NCBI RefSeq assembly: GCF_018691265.1
Contig: NW_024881313.1
Location: 36,077,518 to 36,141,517, forward strand
DNA: 64,000 nt
Direction of reading: 5' to 3'
DNA from: Tyto alba
Taxonomy: Eukaryota > Chordata > Aves > Strigiformes > Tytonidae
Position numbers and translations under genes: made by a program. Shown here piece after piece: positions 1 to 18,100 of the stretch. The notes under the pieces are model-generated. The model did no database searches. It was given only the letters and a program-made list of their open reading frames with translations, and was not told the DNA's origin. Every line of letters starts with the position of its first letter. Position 1 is the first letter of the stretch.

Positions 1-5984
<5,984 letters not shown>

Positions 5985-6094
5985 CTGTTCCATAACTTCT
6001 GGTGCCATCCAGCAAGGTGTGCCCACAAAAGTTTTCCTGACTTTATTTCTGGTAATGTCACCACCAGTGGCCAGAAATGCACTAACGCCAAAGT
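5985..6094 (-). CDS. OXSR1: OXSR1 exon 6: DFG, activation loop, APE
   Basis: This 110-bp exon gives the last two bases of Asp164 and 36 codons to Gln200. It reads [17 protein letters not shown], then [19 protein letters not shown]. It therefore holds Asp164 of DFG (metal binding), Thr185 in the T-loop, which is the residue WNK1 and WNK4 phosphorylate to activate the kinase, and the APE motif. Ile177 in GGDITRNK is the OXSR1 residue; STK39 has Val. The acceptor is TTTTCTTTTCAG before ACTTTGG, and the donor is GAACAG followed by GTGAAT. The translated segment matches vertebrate OXSR1 throughout as I recall it. Confidence 0.97.
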
Positions 6095-9000
6095 CTGAAA
6101 AGAAAACAAAACCAGATTTTATTAAGCACATACCCGAGCAAACTGAAAGGTTGTCCACCATGTCCCCTCATATTCCCAGCCATCTATTTAAGTACTTGAC
6201 CAGTTACACATAAGGAGTTTCCTAACAAAGAGTGATCAACAGTTAGCTACGAGTGCTGGTACATGAAGGGTCTGTAGTCCACCATTCAATTACCGGGGAC
6301 AGCAGAGCTTTCAGTGCTGGCCAGCAGAGAGGAAAATTCCACTTTCCATTACGGCCCACTGGTCACATAACAGCATGCCCGTGCTCCCCCAGCAGACCAG
6401 CTACTGTAGAAACCTGCCCCTCGCAGGCAATGCTTTATTTACCTGTGTATACAAATGTAACAAGTAATAACTGAACTTCAATTAGCATCCTGTTGACATC
6501 TGCAGCAATTAAATCAGGTACATAAGATGTTACTAGACTTTGTAACATTTAACTGTCTTAACTGCATCCTGCAGATATCCGCTCCTTATTCTGGATGTTT
6601 TATTGCCAGAATATGCTTTGCTTGGTAATCTTCCATCGTGGAGATGCTCGGTGCTGTAAGAGGAACTTGCACCGGTTGCTGATGACACAGCAACGTTACC
6701 GAACAGAGCAGCACGTGCCACTTCCCAGAGGAAGCCTTGCAGACAGGTACTCACACCCCGCACAGTGTTACCCCCCCACCTGAAACATCTTTCACAACCT
6801 GAAGGATGCTCAAGGATGACCCATGCACTCACTGGTGATTAAAGTAAATCATTGTTTTACATTAAAACTATGTTTTCAAAGGTAACACTGGTGTTTTACG
6901 CAATTAAGGATGACATGGAAAACATGATCAGCGAACAGTAGCAGCAGTGTGCAGGGATAGCAGTGGGATACAGTACATCTGTTCAGAGAAGATTCTTGAA
7001 ACTCAGCTGAGTAGTTAACTGTAAATGCAAAAGTCTTACTCAGAGGAGCCACAGGGTTACTGCATGGCTTAAGGATGTTATCTTAACTGAGGAAGCAACT
7101 GCAACAAAAGACCCCCCCTTACAATTTGCAAGCAACAGCATTCACATGAGGAGTGTCCCAAGCTTCCCTCTGCATCACGCCAGCAGCACAATGAGCCCCT
7201 TCTCACCTTGCAATATTTGAAAAATACCACTGAAATTATCACTCAGAAGAATAGATGCTGAAAGCTTCCAGCTCACTTAGGTTAGAGGCTTCCAAGGACA
7301 GGAACTTAGTGCTCACTAATACTAGACATGGATAACTGAAAGCTGACGTTAAAGAAAGTTGTACAGAAATCACAGGGCTAACACAAACACTAGCAAATGC
7401 CTATCATCAGGCTTCAGATCCTTCCAGACGTGCTGTCCTGCTCTCTGCCCTGTTCCCAGAGGCATCTTGCCTTCCTGCTAACCTTGAAGTTTTAGCACAT
7501 CTGGATGGATCACTATCCCCATCAGCACTAATCTGTATTTTTCTGGAAATCCATTTTTCACAACAGTGATTTTGTTTTGGGATCTTCCATGTGTGTATCC
7601 ACCATCTTTGCTTTTCTCAGAAAATTGAATGAGCTTCCGGAAAAGTTCAGAGTAAAACTATTTGTACTTTACCACTCATTACGGGAAGTCTCACAAGATC
7701 CATTGTTCTAAACACGAGAGCAATTAGAAGTTCTTTTAAATAAGATAATACTAATAGAAACTTGTCCAAGTGCCATCAGCATATTATTGTGATGTGCTGT
7801 ATTTGAACTTGTGTATATTATCTTACCTCAAGTTTCCATGCAGTCATTTTGAGGGTAAAGGAAATGCCATTCAAAGCAAAAGCATTCCAGCAGTAAAAAC
7901 ACAAGTCCTTTACACAGCACACACAGCATGCATCACAGTTCACATCAAATGTGAGTTTATAAATTCCAGTTGGAAATCGTGCCCCTACATCTGTCATGTG
8001 AGGTCAGCAGAAAGTTTAAACAGAATAAAATTCTGTTACATGGTTGATTTATTCAATGTTTTCCCAATCAAATTCCCTCATTTCCAGTAGGTTAAAACAG
8101 GCACAACCAGCCTGTGTTACCCTGCTGTAAGGAATTACTTTGAAACAGTCTTCTCAAATGTCATCTTACTAACTTTATCCAAGTCCCAGCTACTAAGATA
8201 AGAACGTGCCTGCTCTCAAGAAATATCTGTAAAACAATAAAATAAAATCCCAACTACAAGTTAGGGTTCAATTCTTACTTCTAAGCTGTTGGTACAATCT
8301 GCGTCTCTCTCTCTCCACTCTTAAGTATCCTCAGAAAGGCTAAAACTGAACTAGGTTATTGCAAATGAATATAACTCAGAAGTGTTTACATTTGTACTCT
8401 TTTTTGGCAGCTTGTACTTTATATTGACTCACTATGGTGATAACTGGAAAGGAGAGCATCACCAGAAACAGGAAGGAATTGAGTGTTCAGACCTGGCTTG
8501 CAATACCAGTAACCACCACTGCTGGGAATCCAACGACTGTGAGATATTTTTGCAGACTTCCAGCAGTCTGGTAGCAAATAATAGTCTCCAGGATGTCTGG
8601 ATACAAATGGTAGGGTAATCTTTTAATCATTTTTATGAAGAAATGTAGAAAAGATTCATCTGCTCATCTGCTGGGCCTGCATCAGTGATATAAACCAACA
8701 ACCTTAAAAAAAAAAAAAAAAAAATCTATCTATATCTCCAGACTCTCATATGACAGCAAAACTAATCCAGAATGGAAATGACAATTTTGCTAATGCGTGC
8801 ACTGAATAAAATATGGCCATTTTGTCTTTTCAGTAGAAACATCATGTGTTGCAAATCACATACACTACAAAACACTCTACAGCAGCAATGAAGTTGGTAT
8901 TAGGCAACAATGCCTGCTATTAAGGTAATCAAGTTGCCAAACTTAAACTATTCTGGCCACTCAGGAAATGCAATAACTGAAAGAAAAATCTCCTCCTACT

Positions 9001-9241
9001 ATTCTGTTTTGCAGAAACAAAGGCCCAGTGTAAACAACTCCCCAACGCAAGAATGCTGTGGCAAGACCACATCACAACAGGCACCATTGCTGCTGTGTAC
9101 CTCAGAAAGATGCACTTCTACAGTATTGTGAGTTAAATTGGTTTATCCAAATCTAGAAGCGAGGTGTTAAAAATCATCTCTCCTTGGCCGTCTTATATGG
9201 CAACATTACCTTAATTCTAAAAAGGTTAAGTACCTGCTACT

Positions 9242-9257
9242 GTAGGTAGCTACCTAC
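9242..9257. repeat. 16-bp perfect palindrome
   Basis: GTAGGTAGCTACCTAC equals its own reverse complement. A further GGTAGGTA follows within a few bases. It has no known role. Confidence 0.9.
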
Positions 9258-12156
9258 AAGGTAGGTACAAGGAAGATTGTGCACTAACTAGGAGCCAGGA
9301 CCAAAGCCTGCTGACATCATGAAGGCTCCTACAGAGTTTGGTGGGTCTGGATCAGACCCTAAAGCAGTCCCCAACTTCAGTGGGGGCAGAACAACAGAAT
9401 AAGCCAATCCTGACTTCAAGCCACTAGAAGTTGTTTTTAAACTTGGGTAGCCGAGATACTCTCCGTCCTCAAGCAAAAGTATTACAGAACACAGCACTAC
9501 GTGGTTTTTTTCCACTGGTCATCTTCCTTCTTGTTCAGCGGTTCATCATCAGAAAATATGTGCAGTTGTACTTAAGTTTTTTTCTGAGAACCTTACAGCT
9601 CTTAGAGCACCAAAGATGAACGAAGCCTGGCAGGAAGAGGAGGAAGACATTGGTAAATGGCAATTTTGTGCTAAGAATGCAGCAGGTAGTAAGACACCAG
9701 AGAAAAGGAAGATTAGTGAAGAACAAGAATCAAAAACTACTTCCTTTTAAAGACTATATGGCTATACAGTGGTATTTGCTCTATAAATGCACGCTTGTTC
9801 TCCCAAATTCTCATTTGGAAAAGTAGATCTCCAGAGTCACATACATTTTTAATCAATTCACATGCAGGAGAGCAGCTTTACTGCATCACAAGCTTAGTCT
9901 TTTTGAAATAACGTCAAGGCACATAAAAGATGCATGAAATCCCTTTGCCAAGTAAAAATAGAGATCACATCTGAAACTGAGCCCCAAAATAAAGATACAC
10001 TAAAACTACACAAAGTAACTTAAGGATGACAATGCCCAGGCCGGCTGAAGACTTGCCCTTGGAGAAGTTCACAAGTGGTTTCAACAATGAAATAGTGCAA
10101 CATCCCTTCAGGAAACGCAGGTATTACAAATGACACAAAGAAAAAGTTACTTCACATCATGCTGCTGCAGGGGGGGCACCAAAACTCTCCACCAACCACA
10201 GAGAAAAATACTTTTGCCCCTTTTTCAAAAGAGAGAAGAGGCTCGGAGGTATCTGTGCGAAAACATCAGCTGCTCGACTCAGCCCTGCAATCAGCACTCC
10301 TCTCCCCAATTTAGATTCATGCCTTGCCCCTTGTTAAAGCAATTTAATCTCCCAAAGTTAAGGGTTTCCTAAGGGAAAGTGGGGGAATGACACTGCCTGC
10401 ATCATAGCTCAATGTTTATGTAAAGCGCTATTTTAGTACAATGAATTAAGTGCAGACAGGAACACAGCGAACCGGTGACAAGCTGGCATGGATTTGTGGA
10501 AAGTTACACAAATTCAGTTACACAAGTTTTGCCTGGCCTTAACTATCCCCATTTTATAAATAGATAAAGCGAGAGGGCTTAGGCAATTTGCCCAGTATCA
10601 ATTAGCAAGTCCTGAATGACTTGGTGAAATCTCAATCTACTTCAACCGCTTGGCAACACGGCCTGCCCAGGACAAGGCAGGCACACTGGGCACCTCTTGG
10701 AGTAGGCGTTAATAATCCTGACTGATTTTAAAACCTGAAGCTATCATGTTACTGTCCTGACAACAGAAAAATTCCACACATGGAGGGATGTGAGCCTTTC
10801 AGTCTTCAGTACACCCTTGCTGCTTCACATTCAGTCGCAGAGGGGTGGGTGACAGCGTTATTTAATATCACAGTAGATAGAATCAGGGAAAAATAAGATT
10901 TAGTCTGCACCCAGTCTCAGTAGGATGATAATATCGTGCCATGGTTGGAGCATTTTTCGTACCAGGCAAGTCCCATGCATCCTGGAAAAGCTTCTCTCAA
11001 TCTCTCCCACCCCTTCCGAGTCTATCAAGACTCTCACTTCATTTCACAATAATTTATATGTCCTGCACAGTTAAATAACTGAATAATATTAAGCCTGCTT
11101 ACTGTGAGAAGTAGTTTCTTGGTTTATGCAGCAATATTGGTGCTGATGCAGTCAGTTTATGTTGCCAAAGAGTGGTTTTACCCATGCAGCTTTTAGACTC
11201 CAGGGAGCCAATGGATACCAGGGTAAAAAGGTTTTATGCTCCAATTAAAAAATAAACAAACAAAAAAATTGCCATGGAGAGGCTGGAACACAAAAGAACG
11301 TGGCTATCTCAATTTACATTGCAACCACCGTCAGCACTGCCCAGAACAATGGTATCTGGGAAAGAGTCCTGCTCTCTCCAGAAGATAGATTAATTCAATG
11401 TGCAGGAAAACACTTCAAACTCTGAGAAAGCAATACTCTCTGAATTGTAACAGGCTCCAGAAACCTGGTGCCAAGACATAAACCCAGGCCAGTGCCCTAG
11501 GGGGGGGGGGAAAAAAAAAAAAAGTTAAGATAGAAGCAAACAGCCTCAGTTTAGGTCTCACTGGTCAGCTGGATCTGTCAGAGGCAATTTTACACCTTGG
11601 TTCAGTGCGTAATGATGCACACTTTGAAAGCAAAAGGAGCTACACAGTTAAAAATAGAGGGAGTCATGAGTAAAAAATAAAGTCCTAGGACTTGGGGAGG
11701 AGTTTGAAGCTGGGCATTTGTGCAGGCCACTAGAGGAATTTTTAGAATTTCTACTTCCAGCAAATGCCCCCAAGCTCACAAATTTCTCCTCCGTGGCTTT
11801 GCCTGTGCCTGCCTCAGCTCTCCGTGCTCCCACAGCAGCTTTCACATCCGATGCGCAGCCACCAGTTCAGCTACAAACAGAGCCTGAGAAACATCAGACA
11901 CACCTTCATCAAGTCGCTTTTTCTGTTCAGCCTTAACAGAATTGCACAGCTGGAATTAACAAAAGAAGCTTTAGTTTTGCCTGGTTACAACGCTATAATC
12001 CTGCAGCAAAATTACTGCCATGAATTCTATACCATGAAAGTTTCCCAAGTAATTAAATTCACTGATATGCTGTGGATATAACCACAGGGTCAAACACTTT
12101 TTTCTAAACCTTGAAGGCAGCTTCGTTTTTTTTTCACTCAAAGGATTTCCAGTTTG

Positions 12157-12199
12157 AGATTTACATTTCTTACATTTACATTCAAGATTTACATTTCTT
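12157..12199 (+). repeat. Short direct repeat (15 bp, two copies)
   Basis: AGATTTACATTTCTT occurs at 12157-12171 and again at 12185-12199, separated by a partial copy (ACATTTACATTC). It looks like a local slippage duplication. Confidence 0.85.
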
Positions 12200-14318
12200 C
12201 TGAGACAAGAAACATGAACTGTGTCAAGCAGTAGGAAACACATAGAACACAAGGTTGTAAAGGCCAAACATTGAGTAAGACCTTCTTAACAACTGTTCAC
12301 ATGCAGTTTTGATAGATGGATGGCAAAAGGGAAAGGATTCATTATAAAAGAATGTTAAGTTATTATTTCCTGCCACGTTATTTGCATTTGTTATGTACAC
12401 CAAACCAGCTCCTTCAAGGGAGGTGCCCCACTCATTCTAACCCTCAGGCTTCATTACACAGCTGATCATTTTTTTTTTTTTTCCTTGTAGTGTAACTTTC
12501 CAGTGAAACCAACATATTTGTTTCATGGGAACGCAATGATGTCACCCAGCTGATAACTGAAGCACTCAACAATCAACAGAATTATTCATAACATGCATTA
12601 ATATTATTGTCAAAGGCAAGTGCTTTGATCTCACTGAAACCAAACTCACTTTATTAGGCTTGGTTTGCTTCCAGCATTTTTTCCTCCTCAAAAAATTCAC
12701 AAGAAATTTTGCTATTTCATCCTGGGTCAGGAGGAAAGGAAGCTTAAGTGTCAGAAATTCCCACAGAAACAAAATCTCATGTTATGACCAGGTCTGGCTC
12801 TTCTCTAGTAATCAGTCATTCATTTATTTTTGTTTCTTTCAAGTTATCAGCTGTCTTCGCAGAAATTAAAAGTGCTTCCTGCCACTGTGGTGAACTTGCT
12901 GACCTTGGTTGAGTTTAGTCGCTCTGCTGTATCTCATGAAAGGTTAGTGTTGGTCCTTTTGCATGTTTAAAGAAAGAATTTGTAAAGAGGGAACTTTGCA
13001 CATCTCGCAATGGCGCTTTCACAGGATATGCAGAGAGATGGATTTCATCATTTAAGTGTTGCACATATAAACTACTAGTAAACAGTTCAGTCCAGGGGAA
13101 GATATACGAATCACAGACATAAAAAATCCTCTGAAATTCATAGAAGTAGGACTAGTCCACCTTAAAACTACTTATCAACTCAAAATTATTCAGCAGAAAA
13201 AAAATGCATGAACAGGTACCTATTACCAGTGAGCCTTAGTGAAAAAAAAAAAAAAAAAAAGCCAAGCCCTGGCACCCTTGTAGAAGAGAAACACAAGCAG
13301 CTTTCTGCTAAACTGGCAGAAACACTTGGAATAACAGGGCATTGCTCTACTGTAACAGCTATTTGCAGCCTCTCTCAGAGCATAATCTAAAGCTCTGTTC
13401 AATTACAAATCCAAAACGTTACATATGGGCCCCATTATGGAAAGAACTGTAGGATTTCACTGTACAAAGTTCACTCCTTTGAGCATTTCAGAAGCCACAC
13501 CCTACCTTCCATCAGCTGCCATACAGGATAAATTATTTATACTTCATCAGAAATGCAGCAGCAGGCATTAAGAGCACTGCGAAACTTAAAGGAGAAAACA
13601 AAGCAACTTCAGGTTTTAAACAGGAATCCTGTGTGTTATGTCCTATAAAAGGGCTTATTGCCTTCTGCTGAGGGGGAAGAGTTACCTCTAACAAAATTGT
13701 GCATGGCAATGTGTTCTGCCTCCTGGCAAGCAATCTACACCCCTCATTCCAAGATGCAAATACAGGTATAGATACACCAAAGGAGTCTCTCAGCACTACA
13801 CAACGCAACAGGAACTTCTGCCTGACACAACAGACATTGCCACACAGCAAAGCCCTGTCCCTTAACCCCCAGCACACTGGCCTGACCCACAGCTGTGCCT
13901 CCACCAGCGGGACACAGCACTAAAAAAGACCTATCACAAACACATATGGCTCTTTCCAACTAAATATGGGACTGAAAAAGTCAAACATGTACAAGGAAGT
14001 TTGCTAAGATGGCAGGACCAAATGCAAGCGCTGCCCTCCAGCTAGAGGTGGCACAAGGTCTGGAAAGGCACCACAGGATTTACGGGAAGAGCACAGTCCT
14101 GAGGGAAAGGACAGTTGGAGAGGAATCATACTCAGGATGGGAAAACAGCACACTGGGAAGAAGAGGAAAAACAAGTCTAAGGTTCTAAATGTACTCCCCC
14201 AAAAAAATCTTGTCTTACTTAATAGTCTACAATAATAAATCTTGATTTCTGGAAAGAAGAATTAAGTCTGTAGGAACATGTATGAAACAAAACACCAGAA
14301 GAATAGTCATTGAGGGGG

Positions 14319-14349
14319 GAAAAAACAAAAAAACAAAACAAAACAAAAC
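14319..14349 (+). repeat. AAAAC simple repeat
   Basis: Short run of AAAAC and AAAAAC units following a G6 run, in intron 5. Confidence 0.8.
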
Positions 14350-14920
14350 TCAGAATAAAACTACACCACACGACACCTTGATGCAGCTTATGACAGCAGT
14401 GACTACAAGAGACCTCTCTTCCAGGCACATCTATACTAGCTAAGTCTTAACATCTTCCCTACCCTGTCCCTCAGCTTGCATGACTGTTTCCACGATTTCC
14501 AGTTCACCCCCGTTCAGGCTGGGTTAGGGCAGTCAGCTAAACACACACTGCCACTCGCTTCGGCTGAAGTAGAGAAGGGAGCGTCCACATACGTAGTCTG
14601 ACCAGCAGAAATTTCATTAAGGCAAAGTTGCAAGTGACTTTTACCAGACATACCAATTTCCTTCTGATGAATCTATCCACTGTTTACCACAGTCCTTTTG
14701 AAAATGACCTTACACACCAATGATAAACTGGTGAGGTCTGCGCAGGCCACTTCAAAGCCTATGAACTTGCTGTTTTAAAAATCTGACTAGCTTATGCCAA
14801 GAATTTTATCTAATCTATTAATTCTGAGGACTTAACAGGCAAAGGATTTATTCACGCTGATGGTCATTATTCCAAAAGAACAGTATTTTAAGATAACAAG
14901 ATATAATGAACTCTGTGTTG

Positions 14921-15001
14921 GTTTTTTGTTGTTGTTGTTGTTTTGATTTGTGGTTTGTCAAGTTTTTCGGTATTGTTGGTTTTGTTTTGTTTGTTTGTTT
15001 T
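14921..15001 (+). repeat. GT-rich low-complexity tract with GTT and TTTG units
   Basis: It contains consecutive GTT units at about 14928-14940 and TTTG units at about 14981-15000 with degenerate GT-rich sequence between. It lies about 120 bp from exon 5 on the donor side. Confidence 0.85.
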
Positions 15002-15120
15002 AAGAAGTGTGGGGCTTCTTGAAGCTAACATTTTTATGTAGGTTTCTTCTTGATCATTAAACAATCTCTTTAGGTACACAGTAACACCTAAATTTTATTC
15101 AAAGCTACCAGGAAAGTTAC

Positions 15121-15176
15121 CTGCAATTTGCACTGAGCCATCTTCTCCAAGAAGAATATTTCCTGCTTTCACATCC
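15121..15176 (-). CDS. OXSR1: OXSR1 exon 5: catalytic loop (short exon)
   Basis: This 56-bp exon has no frame long enough to stand out by itself and was found from its motif. It encodes the last base of Arg145, then DVKAGNILLGEDGSVQIA (residues 146 to 163) and the first base of Asp164. Asp146 is the catalytic base, Lys148 the catalytic-loop lysine and Asn151 the metal-binding asparagine. The acceptor is TTTTTCTGCAG and the donor is TTGCAG followed by GTAACT. Both ends are in split codons that agree with exons 4 and 6. Its length is not a multiple of three, so skipping it alone would shift the frame as well as remove the catalytic loop. Confidence 0.95.
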
Positions 15177-18100
15177 CTGCAGAAAAATAAAGCAACAGTA
15201 AGTGGAAGTCATTACACCTTTCCTTCAACAAACAAAAATACATTAAAATGTTATTACTCCTTATGTTTTCTTTCTTGCATTAGCATCTCCTGCTTCCAAT
15301 CATGCAGAAACAGTAGGGACTTAACACCAATTGTAACTTCAATAGACAGACACTATATTGTATTTGTATGATTTATAGCTAGTAGCATTGGAAGTACTAT
15401 GCACAGAAAAAAAAAAAAAAAGTTGAACAACTTATCAGAAGGTATCCTCAAAAATACAAGGGAAGTTGTTTGTCCCAGGTTCTTAAGATAGCTAAGAACA
15501 TGAAAACAGAACCTAGCACTGATCTGACACTCATGTACCCTTTTGGGGGATGGCGGGGGGAGACTTCAAGAGATGGTGATCTGATCTAAGTCTCACTATT
15601 ACTGAACCCATCCTATTTTTCCCCAGTCCCAGGTCTCTCTGCTCTCCTGCCCTGAAAGAGTTCACGTGTCTCCTCAGGAAGTTAGTTTAGCCCCAAACAT
15701 TGGTGGAAATCCAGACAGAAGAAAAATGTTGTTTGCTAGTGGCTTAATGAACTTAATCACATTACCAAAGGTCAGGTGAGCAGAGCTGGTACAACAGGGA
15801 CGGTGAGAATGGAAAAGTGGGGCCGCTCCACTGTCCTGTGAAGTCTCAGCTTTAGTGAAAAAGCACGTGCCATGAAAATTATTGTACTTATCCCCTTTCT
15901 ACCCCCTCAAAACACCTCTGGTTTGTTAGGTTAACAGCAGCACTTCTCCATCCTCAACGGAATGCTACTTTGATTCCAAATGTACTTTGAAGTTTTACAG
16001 CTTGTTTTCACAGGCTGCTCTCCATGCAAAGCCAAGAGAAGCACCTTTAAAGGCAACACCCAGGTTCATCAGCAAGGCTGCTAAGCTTGTGCTGCCTAGG
16101 AACTGTGCAGACCCTGAGCACATGTGGGTGCTGCCTCAAGAAAGGCTGCAAGCAAAGGAACTGCCTGGGGAATGGATGCCAGTGAATAGGTAACAATTCC
16201 CAACACACCTCACCTCAATGACAACCACCTGCATGGAAAAGAAAAGAAGAAAACCCCAGACCCATAACAAGCTGATTCTCCCTCCACTGCCTTCCACAAA
16301 TACTCCAAAATCCTTTCACACACATATACCAAAAAAAAAAAAAAAAAGTCAAAAGCTGTTTTTTCCACTCCTCCTTCATGCATCATGAGAACAGAACTGG
16401 GATGATGACGTGGCCAAAGAGCTCCAGTCAGGTCCTGGAAATCTCCTCCTTCCTGGCTTTGCTCTTGTGAAGAAGAACCTGGTCCCCTGCCAGTTCCAGG
16501 CCAGGATAATTTAAAACACATCCTCTCCAGCATTAGCATTTGTTAGGTTCTTCTCAATACCCAGACTAGGACATTGGCATGGCAAGGCTTTCCCCCAGCA
16601 TGCAGCAGAACAAAAGTGAACAAGGACTGTCCATAAGACAGTCCCACTAAAGATTACTTTATCAGCAAAGCGCTGTGGACAGCAGCCTCTACCCTTCAAA
16701 CAAGTATTTCAAGTCCTGTCAAACATCCACTTCTTGCTAGCAGTGCCTATCTTGGAGCCTAATCCCTGATTGAGGCATGAGTGTAAGAGCAAATACAGGA
16801 AAACACTCATTTGCTTTAATGATCAAGAACACTTGGATATATCTACATGGAAACACCGAAGCTGTATGGTGAAACAGCCTTGACAAGCTTACTTAATAGC
16901 AGAATGGGATTCAAAGCAGTAAGAGGCTGTGACAGTGATGCTGGAATAAGCAGACCAACATAAAACAAGCAATGCCAGTCAGCTCCAGACCTGTATGTTT
17001 TACATTGGCCAAATATGTGAATATGCATTTAAGGGCGAGTCAGCTTTCCATCCAAGGAGCATTATTTTGTTTTCTTCCTGCAATTAACAGCTGCAGCTGT
17101 TGCAGACAAGAAAGCATTAGCCCATCAGCATATGGAGATTCTTAAGTAGACAAAGGGACCTGAAGGGATTAAATTCAACATTGCATAGCTCCACTACCCC
17201 AACCCCAGCATCCGAGGGCCACATCCAACACAGAGTTGTAGAGAGTTAATCACCAGGAGAGATACAAACCTGACTAAGCCCTGCACTCCCACAAAGCGTT
17301 CATTCATTGTCCATAACAATGAGGGAGTAGAAAAGCTCCCTGCCAATATTTAGGTAGAAGACATCTTTGGGATCCAACCCCAATGAGCACACGGAGACAT
17401 GAGAGCGCAGTGCCCAAATCTGCCGCTCATTAGGTAAGGAGCTGGCTCACATGGAAAGAAACGTGCATGGCACAGGCACAGCCACCACCAGGAATCCCCC
17501 CTACACCAACACTAATTCAGAGGGAACAGAGGGTGTTCAGGAAACTCTCCAATCCTACTGGAAATGCTTATCCAGACAGGTGCTTCTCCTGCAACAGCCA
17601 GGATCCTTTCAAAGCTGCCTGCCAGATCCAGGTTACGGGGAAAGGAACAGCATGCACCGAGGTTGCTTGTTGAAGTTAATAGTTCCTCTTACTGAAGATG
17701 GACACAAATAATAGTGATTTCCTCTTCCATCTGTACTCCAAGGCAGCCCAGGATGCTGAAGCATCTCCCCAGTAAGCTGGGCCGTGTGGTGTTATACAGC
17801 TTTTCCCAAATTCCCTGCCGGCAAGACGGCGTGAGCAGCTCACCAAGCACCTGAAGCAGACAACACTCAGCAACAAAGGAAGTGCCAGGTAAGTTTTTAA
17901 GCAGAATTAAGGATGAAGCCTCAATTATCGTGTGCTTCAGACTCCAAAAAAAACACCCAGGCGGGTTTCACTGATGTAGCAACAGCAGCCAGAAAGCATC
18001 ACACATTCAATACCACCAGACCATCCTACCATAAAAGCAGCAAGCTGGATAGGGTTGGAGTGCAAAAAGTAGTGAAATAAGCACTGAGATTGAATCTTAT

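Larger units (their letters stand above)
6095..15120 (-). other. OXSR1 intron 5 (9026 bp)
   Basis: This complete intron has donor GTAACT and acceptor TTTTCAG. It holds homopolymer tracts (A at 8706-8724, G then A at 11500-11523, T at 12469-12482, A at 13242-13260), a GT-rich low-complexity patch near 14921-15001, a small 16-bp palindrome at 9242-9257 and a short tandem duplication at 12157-12199. The open frame at 13533-13904 on the minus strand (123 codons) resembles no protein that I know. I saw no transposon. Confidence 0.9.
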